Of a DNA stretch of 64,000 bases, positions 21,656-32,600 are shown piece by piece. The translations under genes and the position numbers were made by a program. The stretch is taken from assembly GCA_009103225.1 (NCBI GenBank), contig RHPI01001507.1, positions 482,693-546,692 of the forward strand, read 5' to 3'. The first letter of the stretch is position 1. The number at the start of each line of letters is the position of its first letter. Source of the stretch: Chlorokybus atmophyticus. Its lineage: Eukaryota; Streptophyta; Chlorokybophyceae; Chlorokybales; Chlorokybaceae. The notes under the pieces were generated by a model. That model did not search any database, had not been told where the DNA came from, and saw only the letters and a program-made list of their open reading frames with translations.

Positions 21656-21744
21656 CTAATAGACCCCCCCCGGTATACAGTCCCCCCCGGCAAAACCAAG
21701 GGGGCTGTGTAAAAACCGGGGGACTGCATTGGGGTAAATACGGT
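21656..21744 (-). repeat. ACCGTATTTACCCC element, copy 3 (inverted)
   Basis: Read in reverse complement from 21744 it starts ACCGTATTTACCCC and continues TGCAGTCCCCC, ACACAGCCCCCTTGG and GGGGGGGACTGTATACC. ACAGTCCCCC and GGGGGCTGT within it are inverted relative to each other. The opposite orientation from copies 1 and 2 shows independent insertion or inversion rather than tandem duplication. Confidence 0.6.
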
Positions 21745-21873
21745 AGCTGCAAGGAATGGCGGGATGAACGCCCGCCCGCAGCGCCAGGGCGAGGCTGCAG
21801 CGTGCGACGCGATCCGGTGTATTACTTGTTGTTGGGAGGGAGTCGCAGATTATGCGACTTCTCGTGCAAGTGA

Positions 21874-22536
21874 CTAACGAGGGTTGTCTAGCCAAAGGCC
21901 GTTTAACGGGGGTTGTCTAGCCTTAGTACTTGCACTGTACATGGAGGCATGCGCTTGCATGTGGTGCGTACAACTGGCTTCCACGTCACTCATATTCTGG
22001 AGCAGTTTCCATCGTGTTTCCGGATCTGGCTGATGTGTCGGTGGAGATAGTGCACAGGTAGTTACAGGTACCGGTTGACGGGTTTTGCCGCCAACCCGCT
22101 TCGATACCACGTTGACAATATTCCTAGACGTACACCGGACATTGCCAATCAGTGTGACCGAAGTAACATCCAATCCTAATCTCCATGCACAATAGATGTC
22201 CGATTGGTACCGGACCAGCAGGCATCTCCGCGCCAGCATGCTGGTATGCGCTTCGATCGTAAGATTCTTGAGTCGGCGCGCTGCGTTGAGTAGGGCGCCA
22301 ACCCTCGATGTGTGCTGCATACAAGCCATACAGTACGCAGCTGGCTGATGCATGGTAGGCGACCTTGTCGGGTTAACTGCTGCGCGCCATAGGCACTTGG
22401 CAAGGCCCTGACAGGACTGGTGGGACTGACCGACGGTGACCGGTGGAACCGGTTTTGAAGCGGACTCCACAGCCTTTACCGGCTTTGCGCGCGTCGTCAG
22501 GGTGTGGTCGCCTGTGCTCGCAGTCGGTCGTGCCAA
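21874..22536 (-). CDS. hypothetical ORF, 220 aa
   Basis: This is one of the longest uninterrupted frames outside the retroelement in the left half of the window. The GC-rich DNA encodes a basic protein with scattered Cys and His (YCMACMQH, RRCLLVRYQS) but no zinc-finger spacing or domain I recognise. The start ATG at 22536 is simply the first in frame. The 3' end overlaps a short direct repeat (GGTTGTCTAGCC at 21883 and 21909), which argues against strong coding constraint there. It could be a real single-exon gene, an exon of a larger one, or chance in GC-rich DNA. Confidence 0.25.
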   Translation of the reverse strand: MARPTASTGDHTLTTRAKPVKAVESASKPVPPVTVGQSHQSCQGLAKCLWRAAVNPTRSPTMHQPAAYCMACMQHTSRVGALLNAARRLKNLTIEAHTSMLARRCLLVRYQSDIYCAWRLGLDVTSVTLIGNVRCTSRNIVNVVSKRVGGKTRQPVPVTTCALSPPTHQPDPETRWKLLQNMSDVEASCTHHMQAHASMYSASTKARQPPLNGLWLDNPR

Positions 22537-23598
22537 CGACCACCACAGAAGCGCGCAGCCATAGGCCGCCGGCGCTGATGGAACTGCCGTGCCAAGCGGG
22601 CTTCTGCACCAGGCAATTCTACCAGCACATCACGTGACGCACGTGTGTACGCGACGTAGCGAGCACCGAGCAATCTAATCCGTACTTAGATGCGCGCCAC
22701 TTTATATAGTCGACATGTACCTTTGATCTGTTGTACTGAATGCGCGCCACTTTAGATCTCACGTGGGAAAAGAGTCGACTTGCTTGCAAACGATGCTTCG
22801 AAAGCAAGGTGTTCATATTTTAGCGACTTTTCGGTTATCACGAGTATGTAACAGGGTGGCAGGGTAATACCCTACTTCGATAATGGCAGTGCCCTACAGC
22901 GTCTGCTGAATGTCGCTGTGTTAGGAGTGCAATGAAGAAGATGCATGACTCATGCATCCTCTCCATGCGACTCTGGACAGTGTCCTGTCCCCGAAGGCTA
23001 TGCAAGCCTGTCATAATGGCAGGCTAACCCTAGCCTGCCGTGACACTTCATGCACCTTGCATGATGCTGAACCCGTACCAGCAGTCACCCGGCTACCGTG
23101 ATATTATAATAGGACAGTCACAGCTGCCTAGATCTACCCTCGCACACAATTGGTACAACGTGACTACAAAGTTTGCAGTGCAAGTAGAGCGAGATTTGGC
23201 GCGCGAGCGTACGGTATACTGCGTCGGTACGACCGAGTACCTAGTACTAAGCCCGCCTGCAAAAAGCGCAGCACGTGGGTTTCCGCGAAAAGACAGAAGA
23301 CAGGTCCACCAGGTAAGCGACAAAAGGGCCTGTTGCCTTGTGACAAGGCTCTAGTACACTGACTGCATGCATAATGCCATGCATGGGTCGGGTGCGATGG
23401 ATTCCCTGCACGCCTATTCATGAAACGCAATGTTCGGAGGATTGTGCTTCAGATAGTAGGGGGAACGGGGGGGCCCTAGTAACCCTAATATTCAGTTGCT
23501 ATCGGGCCCAGTCATGCACATGGTGAGATTTCGCCACATCCACCGCAGATGAAGCAAACACACAGGAGTTGATCTCCGCAGGAACAGGGACGGGGAAA
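22537..23598. other. non-coding interval
   Basis: There is no recognisable gene. A 14-base motif TGCGCGCCACTTTA is repeated at about 22690 and 22740. The interval forms the far upstream region of the bHLH gene. Confidence 0.45.
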
Positions 23599-23643
23599 CC
23601 CCAACAGTGGTCATGGAGGCATGCTCCATGACCACAGTTGGGG
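23599..23643. repeat. 20-bp-arm inverted repeat (hairpin)
   Basis: Left arm 23599-23618 (CCCCAACAGTGGTCATGGAG) pairs with right arm 23624-23643 with one mismatch and a 5-base loop (GCATG). The nearby 20-base motif TCTCAATCACATAGAGGCAT is found again, one base changed, at about 44759 in the last intron of the GT29 gene. This suggests both belong to a small dispersed element. It lies about 340 bp upstream of the bHLH start codon. Confidence 0.85.
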
Positions 23644-23981
23644 TCTCTCAATCACATAGAGGCATGCTGTTTTGTCATGTTTCCGACGCATTACTCGAGG
23701 ACGACCAATATCATAGAACAAAAGATTCCTGCTTATTGAGGATTCAATCATTAGAGCCCACGTTTGCATGTGCGTCGCGAACAGACAGATTCGCCTTTCG
23801 TCACAGGTTTATGCAAGCCATTATAATTGACGCAAACCATAAAACCAGAGAACCAACTCCCCCAATGAAAGAAAAGAGTGCCAACCTCCAGCCGTGTGTG
23901 TGAGCGGAAATAGTGCCTTGCATGCATACACAAAGATACACTGTGCTGTGGCGGTAGGCGGCGGCGGCTGTGGCGGTGGCG

Positions 23982-26080
23982 ATGTCGTCCGCGATGTTGC
24001 CGTCAACCCTGCGCACGAAGTTCCCCAACTTGAGGGGAGGCTGGGCGCCACCTTGCGGCTGGCCTGACCGCATCCTGGAGGAGGGAGAGGATGATGTGGT
24101 GGCGGCGCTGCATGACGCAGAGTACCAGGACGCCTCTACCGAGGCGGAGGACGATAACGACGAGAAGACCATGGACGGACAGGACAATGACGGTGACGAC
24201 AGCGACAGCTCCGCCCACAATCACAACCACAACAACTACAGCGACCATGACGCCCTTCCCCAACCCCCTGGCGCCATGTATGTCAACCGCAGCGAAACAG
24301 TTCAGGTAAGCATCCTCATGCCTCAACCCTAATTGCAACGCTTGCAATGCACTGTGACATTGCATACATTACTAAATCTGTCCTGTTTCAGCAAGGTTTA
24401 ACCCCCCCCCCCCCCCCTTTAGCTGGGTTTAGTTGCTGTGCATGTCCATGTGCTGCAAGAACAGACAGGGTGTGATGTTACTGTGGTGTTTTCCTTGCAT
24501 AGTCTCAGTCCATGCTTTTGGCATGCAGTATCTTTTGGAGAGGCACTTGAAGCTGCTGGAGAAGTGGCATCTTCCAGGGGATGGCACGCATGAACATCAC
24601 TCCAACACTGACACACCGTCATCACCATCGACACCAACAACCACCAACACAACCACAACAACATCCACAGCGCTCCCCTCACATAGTGAGTTGTGGCACA
24701 CTCTCATGCCAGTGACAACTGTGTGCGAATTGTTGCAGCAACTTTGTCTCATGTGGGTGTCTGCGCTTGTTGTTGCAAACAGATAAGAGGAAGACAGCGT
24801 GTTCACCTGAGCAAACAACACCTTCACGCACGCGGCAGCGTGTTCGCGCGCAGCAGCCAAAAACAGCACAGCAACAGCAACACACACTCTCAACACCCAA
24901 CACTTCTCCTTCCACTCAAGAGCGCCCCTACACTCCCCTTACGCACCTCCGAGTTGATGTACCCAACAGCCACAACAGCAACATACAGAAGAACCACAGC
25001 AACGACAGCAATAACGACGCTACTCTTTTAACCCCGGCGCTGCCAAAAGTGAAGCGACGAGGCGCGTGCATTCGCGTGACCACCCCTAGCGCAGCTGCAG
25101 ATAGGGTACGCCGCGGTCGTTGTTGTTGTGGTTGTCGTTATTGCTGGGGTGGTGGTGTTGGTGGTGGCATTAGGTGGTGATGTTGTGAGGCTCAACTTGT
25201 CTGTATTTGTGTCACAGAGGAGGAGAGACCGTATGAATGAGAGGTTTGAGCGGTTGCGCATGATGGTGCCTGGCAATCAGGTGGGTTCGCTGCGTCTTGC
25301 TGACACTTATACATAGACTCTAGTACACGCCATCAGTTAGGCCAACAATAGTCACTAACATCTGTCTTCCACAGGGTCTCTCAAGCACACAAATATCCAA
25401 GGCAGGTGTGCTTGACGCTGCTATCGAGTATGTGAAGAAGCTTCAAGCCCTTTCAGAGGTGAGATTACACACGCTCAAGTACATGTACGCTTGCATGCGC
25501 ACACCCACCCACATATGCGCGTGCATATGCACTGGTCATTGAGTATCTGTTGTAAAGCCTCTAAAGCAACCCTCGCGTGCAGGCGTCCAGCTCCGATGAC
25601 ATCGTGAATGTGCGAGATGGCAGGGAAGACGGCGTCATGATTGCGCGGATTCGCTATGCTAGCCGCAAGCCCCTGCTTCATGACATCCTTCGCGCTATTG
25701 CTGAGCTCAAACTCCAGGTCAGAATGAGGTCAACTGATGTCTTCACGTGGCAATGTTATCGACACGCAAACCAACATGCTCCCTCCTCTCAGGTGTTGGA
25801 TGGAAGGTATGCTGTTGAGGGCGACAAACTCAAGGGAGATTTTCTCGTCAAAAAGACAGCCGTGAGTGTGTCTGTCGACTCAGCCAAACTCAAAGACACA
25901 CTCAAGGAGGTTATCAACAAGACCACCTCACCCAATAACATACACACGCATAACGACATCAAGCACGAGCCTTCTTCATCAAAGAAGCACTGTATGTATC
26001 GGGACAGTGTGTCCATTTCAGCCAGCAAGTACACAAGTGTACTTAGTGACAACTTCCTGTCCATGCCACCCTGCGCGTGA
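23982..26080 (+). CDS. bHLH transcription factor with C-terminal ACT-like domain, 457 aa, 7 exons
   Basis: Exons are 23982-24305, 24529-24685, 24783-25105, 25218-25280, 25375-25458, 25583-25717 and 25793-26080; all junctions are GT-AG and all phases agree. The product is a nuclear DNA-binding regulator. Residues 1-268 are acidic and Asn/His/Thr/Gln-rich, like a transactivation region. The bHLH spans about 266-317: basic region and helix 1 RRRRDRMNERFERLRMMVPG, a loop with SSTQISKA, and helix 2 GVLDAAIEYVKKLQALSE. Residues 318 to about 385 (MIARIRYASRKPLLHDILRAI, then LDGRYAV...DFLVKK) resemble the ACT-like dimerisation fold found after the bHLH in many plant factors. The tail is Ser/Thr-rich. 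The Glu that normally contacts the E-box is Asp here and the upstream His is absent. Intron 6 is 75 bases and in frame, so retention would insert 25 residues. ATG 23982 is the first in-frame Met; 23994 is an alternative. Confidence 0.88.
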
Positions 26081-29000
26081 AATGCGGTACCTGTCTGGCG
26101 CAGCAGTAGCATAAGTTAGCTGTAGTTGTTGCACACGATATACACAAAGGACTTCATTTCATTCTTTCCCCCTCTGCTGTCGACACGGGTGAGGCACCAG
26201 CGGCGGAGTTGTGTAGGATAATGTAAGGGATAGATGAAGCTGCAGAAGTTGGCAGCAGAATATATGCTGTACATACCAAGATGAGTTAGGTTTTTCTCTG
26301 GGAAGGGAGTGAATTGGCGACTTGCGCCGTCACTTGTAATACTGTTCACTGTCTGGTGGTCGTGTGATCATGCGTGTGCACAAACCCCTCAGACACCATT
26401 CTGTGCGTTTGTGGCGAGTTCTTATGTTTTGGTATCAAGTCTTTGCACACCGTGTGCAAGTTGGGCTGGTGCTTTTGCAGTCCATGCTGTGTTGGTTTGC
26501 TGAAAGCCAAGTGACTGGGCATGTGTGATGTGACACACGTTGACTGCTTGCAATCTGCATGCATAATAAGTGCAGTAGTTAGTCCGGTATAATCGCTTGT
26601 GTCAATACTGCGCTTCAGTCATATCAGCAATAGGCACTGTGCATAGTCAATCATGGCTGCAGTATGATGTGAAACATACCAAAAGTGACCAATTGTCAAC
26701 TGATTACGCAGTGTAAAATGCTAGCATGTTGCACATGTTGTTAACTCTGTACTGCACAGCACATGTTGAACACACAAGAACAAGTCACCTCGTACGTCTG
26801 GGTTTGTGTCCATGTATGGCCAGCAGATTGTTTGTGCACTACAGCGGGTTCAAGGCGTGGCTCTGATGGAGAAGGTGACGACAACCGTGTGTGCAGCTCC
26901 GAGTTGGCCACTACCATGAGCTGCTCCTATGACGACCATGTCAGACGTCGCAATGCTCTTGGTATGAGGCATGCGCAGCTGACGCGCGCTGACGTGCATA
27001 ATTGTGTTGCATGCACGTTATAGTTGTCTTGCGCTCATAATGTTGGGTTAGCGTCATGGTTGACACTGGGTCCTTGCGATTGTTTGACATAACATATATA
27101 CGCATAAGAAGCAAGGCAATATATGGAAAGACAAGAGCGATGATACTTTAAAGCCAACCAGAACGGATATTTTGCATGCTTTGGTTATTAAAGCTAAGTC
27201 TTACACCAGAGGCAGTTACAGGCAGTCTGCATGTCACCTCTTTTGTTGAACGCTTGCAAATAGGAAGAATCTGGTCATTGCAGGTAATTCCACAACCCAT
27301 TCAACCTTCCGTCATTACGTTACGTCACGAAACGCAGCTGTGTTACGTTTGGAACACACCACCCGCATGCGTATCTCCTTCAGTGTCACGTGCGCTCACG
27401 GCGTTGTAAAGCACCAAGCGACGAAAAGGACCATCAAAGTACGGTCTTGTACCAGCAGTGCGCTGTGCCTTTTAGTTCATGGATGTTAATCATTGTAAAT
27501 GCCAACCTGGCAAGAAGCGAAGATACCATAGGCTTGGCGGGAACGCTTCATACAAAAGCAGTGTTAACTCTATACTGCGCTGTACGTGCCTACAGAGGCG
27601 CTTGTACTCTACGTACCATGTCATGACCTCCTGGCCAGGCTAGCTGTCGCCGCTGTGTGTACAGCTAGGAAAAGGCCTGCTCAGCATGCGCTTTTTAGGC
27701 TGCCTTCCCTGTCATGATCGAAGGATATGATGCAGCACAACAGGTTGAAGTGAGGCTTAATGAAGCTGGCAAGGTTTATTTTGAGCCGTACATGTGGTTG
27801 ATGGCGAGATTGCTTGTATCCAAAGGGGAGCTGTTGAGGAACTGCTCTCATTGGATACAAGGTGACATGACTCCTCTGACTTTGCTTAAACGGGACTTTT
27901 TCCTCTGCGGACGCGGTGCTCAAAGACCGCAAGCACTGACTTGATGATAATTCAGTTTAAGTTTGGAGCAGGTTGTCTCGAAAATGTGCACACAATGCTG
28001 GTTGAGGTGTCCATGTAATAATAAGTCCATGCATAAGCAACATGATAGGTGTTACAAGCGTGACACTCATGCATGCTAGAAGAAGCTGCAAAGTCCACGT
28101 ATTAATAAGCTTAAGCAATATGTAATTGATTTTTAATGCTAACTTTTATGTAAGACTCAGTTTGCAACAGTGTAGGTGAATTGTTACGCGCGAGGTCATT
28201 GGCAATAGCATACCCTCATATGTTTTCGTTAGGTACGTACTATGCAAGATAATATAATATAAGTCACTGGCTTGCTAACTATTATCCATCAGGTTGCATG
28301 CACACCTGTGTACACAACAGAGCATGCCTCTTGCCTTACCGAACTCTTCTTTGCTCCGTGCATATGCTACCTCAATCTGGGTCCAACTCACATTCGGTTG
28401 TACCCACATAGACTACGATATTGTCTACATATATATAATACTTTATGTAACGTGCTGGTTAAGCCAAAACACAAATGTGGCTGCCTTTGGCTGTAGGCAA
28501 CTTGCGCGGCATCAGCTATATTGTTATATGCAAGTTTATTTGTATACTATGCAATGGTTGGTCAAGTGCTTTGCACATATGAGCGTTGCCCTTGCGCCAG
28601 CTGAAGCTTTGGCACCGTGCTCATATTGTGTCACCGGCGAGCAAAGTGCGCTACAATGAACGCAAGGGTAGGGGATGCTAGGAATGGTAGCAGCCATGCC
28701 CCAACGGCGACCGCTGCAAACAGTGCCACTAACGACGCAGAATAATGTGACGCTGGCAAAGTGGGTTCAACCCACTCCGGCTAGGCTTCAGTTGGTAACG
28801 CAACATGGTCGTGCTAGTGCGCCGCGTGTAGTGTGATGTTATGTGTGTGGTTCGTTTTGCGTGGTACGTACTGTAGCAGCTTCAACGTGTTAAACAACGT
28901 GGCAATGTATTGTAGTTGAGAAACATGAGGTCAACGCCATAGCTACAAATAGCACAAAGGTTAAGCATGTCATATGATGGTATAAAGGGTCATGACATTG

Positions 29001-29682
29001 ACAATGATCAATTACGTGCTTCCATTGTTATGTGCTCCCACTACAACGTAATACCTTACATGACCTTTGAGCACTTCTCAATATAACTTGCAATGGAGCT
29101 GCTAGAAAGCGTGCTCAAGCGGATCATTGGTCCACTCACATGTGCAAGGCATTCATTGCTTGTCCAGAGTAGTTTTGGAGATTTATGTACATGTGAGGTG
29201 TGCAAGGGGTAAGCATAAAAAGTTATAATGTCATCATGAAAGACGTTGGTTTTGAATGCAACCGATTTACTTGTGGTGAGCGCCGTTGTTGCAGCCTAAG
29301 CCAATGCGTTGTTGCCTTGAGACTTCCAAGTTTGTTTACGCCTCATTTGTGACATAGCGCAGGTCATGTGGCTTCCCTCGTCGTTGGACCAATGGCAGCG
29401 CCGCCACCATGTTGCAATGCATGTGCTATGACTGCGTGTCTCTTCTATATCGCGCATGTCGCACATGCAAGCCCCAACTCAAGCACATTAACATACAGCA
29501 CAGCCAATTTTTGGTCCTGAGGGTTGTGAATAGCAATATTATGTACATGTACATGCGTAGGCACTGACTCCCGACATTGGGAGCCAGTCCATACACTACA
29601 AAGCTAATAAAGTATAAAGACAAGCTTGCAGGATGTCTCACCAGTGGATACAAACCTCACCTCACCCCTATCCTTGTACACT
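26081..29682. other. intergenic block between convergent genes
   Basis: There is no family motif or exon chain in 3.6 kb between the bHLH stop and the last ALMT exon. TGTAA-type sequences (26223, 26334) follow the bHLH stop and could serve as green-algal style poly(A) signals, but this is weak. Small frames of 60-120 codons are present and unsupported. Confidence 0.5.
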
Positions 29683-32600
29683 TCATACCTCTTCGTATGC
29701 GACAGGCTCTCCATCAAAAGGCACCTCGCAACTCAGGTCATAAACCGCATTCGCGACATATCTCAGTCGCGTTACAAACTCTATCAGCAATGCCGCAAAC
29801 TTGCACAGCGACATGGCCGATATCGCGGCAATGGGATCAGCTTTGGGGCCTTCTGGTTGCAGTAATGACATGCCAGAAAAATTCGCCAACACGGCAGTCG
29901 ATGATATGTGAAGAGGAGCGTGCCGGCTGAAAGTTTGTCGCCATGTTGCATAGCGTGAAGCTGCAAAGCGTGCTCTCTTCTCTGCCATTGTGGGCCCTGC
30001 CAAGCAACACATCAGCACACACTTGTGAAAAAAACTCTGCACGCATGCATGCGCGCCCGTGCCTGCCTATACGTGCGCGCGCATGCATGTCTGGGTGCAT
30101 GCGTGCACACTTGTGTGCTTGTATAGTTTTGTGTATGTGCGTGTGCATGCACACAGACACATGCGTGTACATGCACTTTACACCCTTCAGCTTACGCATG
30201 TGCACGGCGTGCACGCTCACGAGAATGCTTGTGTGCGCATGTGCCTGCGTGGTGCACGTGCTGAGAGCTAAGCTATCATATGCATGCAGCATCATCAATC
30301 TGACTGCATGCAAAATCCCCAATCTTACCAACTCCTGCATGGTTTGATACTCATGGTTGTGTGGCGTTGTGAGCCGCAACTTGTTGCATTGAACTGTACT
30401 TCACTCTCGTGATCACAAGTCACACTCACCATGTCTTGGTGAAGCAACATTAACAACTCCATTGCTGGTTGCTCTCTTCACCCCAGCACCTCCATTCCCC
30501 TCCCTGCTTCCTTCCCCTTCACATGCCGGCTTCTGCACTGGTCCACCCTCTGTGCGTGCACAATCAATGTGTAACAAATTGTGTAAGTTGTGTCACAAAT
30601 CCTATACACACAAGCAGGTACGCCCNNNNNNNNNNNNNNNNNNNNNNNNNNNNNNNNNNNNNNNNNNNNNNNNNNNNNNNNNNNNNNNNNNNNNNNNNNN
30701 NNNNNNNNNNNNNNNNNNNNNNNNNNNNNNNNNNNNNNNNNNNNNNNNNNNNNNNNNNNNNNNNNNNNNNNNNNNNNNNNNNNNNNNNNNNNNNNNNNNN
30801 NNNNNNNNNNNNNNNNNNNNNNNNNNNNNNNNNNNNNNNNNNNNNNNNNNNNNNNNCCGCCACCCAGAGTGATGTCATAACAACCAACTGCAACTCTCCA
30901 AGACTGAGCTTCCCGTACTCAATGACACACGTACACCCAACCCCATCCATCCCAGTGTGCATATCACACGTGCAACGCCAACGCACTGAACAGCAGGGCG
31001 GAGTGCTCGCTGAGGGCCTCCTGCAGGGCGACGGCGGCCTCCTCGGCCTCGCCCAGCAGCGTGTTCGGGTCAGGCGCAGGCCGGTGTTCTGCAAGAGACT
31101 TGCCCAGTGCCTTGAGAACCTGGGTGACAATGAAACGGGATGTGAAGTGTTATGCATGTCAGCGTGCATTTGCCAACATGTATGCGCTGCCGTGAGAGTC
31201 AAGCGCCATGCGTGTGCGTTCGTGTGTGGCTGTGTGTGTGCTAGTACTTGTGCGTGCGCGTGTGCGTACTTGGGATGAGCAGGAGCCGATGCGCAAGAAA
31301 TGAGGCCGGAAGAGGTCTCGGAGGGACTCGTCTGCCTGTTGATGGTACAACCAAGGACTTGGTTTCAGCACTCACACAGTGCACGTAGTAATGACGAAAG
31401 GCATACCCAACATGACAACATACCTGTATTTGGGACCTCAAGCATCCGTCCAGCGCCACTATTCCGTGCAAAGAGTACCTGAGTTCCGCTGCGAGTCCCG
31501 CATACCTCGCCCACGGATAACCTGCAAGACACAACACAAACACATCCCACGTCACAAAACTAGCATTGCATGTGTGTGCATTTAACAAGTGTGCGCGTAT
31601 ATATGCGTGTGTCTGTGTACAACACACGCACGCACGCACGCCATGCAACGGTACAGTTGATGTGCGTCACGAATACACGTATGTGTCCCAGCGTGTGTAT
31701 CAAGTTTGCTTATGGATGCTTAACTTGAAGTGGCGTGCGTGTATCTGCACAATACAGCTGTTGTGCCCAACAAACCTGATCTAAATTTCCCGTGTGGGGG
31801 TTCCCACCACACGCTTAGGAGGAACTTCTCCTCTTGTGTCTTCATGGCAGCTAGGTCGCGGTAGACGGTGTGGGTGATGTCCTCTTTCCTCTTCTTTTGG
31901 TTGTTCTTGTTCTTCTTGTTCTTGTTGTTGTTGTTGCTGTTGTTGTTGTTGGTTGCAAGCTCGTCATTGACATGATCCAACGCCGCCGCGTCGCAGTACA
32001 GCGTGACCACCTGGTCTATGCACTCCGACGCGCTTATGAACGACTTTGTGATGAAACTGTGCAGCTGAGTGCCAGCGAAGACCGGCTTGATCACCACATT
32101 GATGCACCTGATGAATGAGTAGTTGCATTATATAATCTGTAGTGTCAAGTTCTGCACACGCACACACGTCTATGTTGGCAAACACTTACAAGTACACACC
32201 GACAAGCGTGCATACTAGTTCGGACATTGTTGTTGTGTGCGTGAGCGAGACAACAACACTTTGTGTGCATGTGCACGCACAATCTGTAGGTCACGCACGC
32301 ACGCATAGTGTATGTATGCGTGTATGAGCATACACACACGTGATCCATGTGTGCGCTTCCACGCACTACCACTCACCCAGCGAGCACAAAGCCCATTACA
32401 ACCATCGCCAGTCTCATGGTCGGGACGAGTATGTCCTCGTCGGAGTAGTACCTACCCATGAAGCAACCACACAACTCATCAAGGACAGAGAGCCATCTTT
32501 CACCCAACATATGTAAGAGATGTAACAGATGCCACTGTACTGTAATGTGTAAACGTACCCGGTCAGTATCAGCAGATGGAACGTCTGTGACGCCATCACC

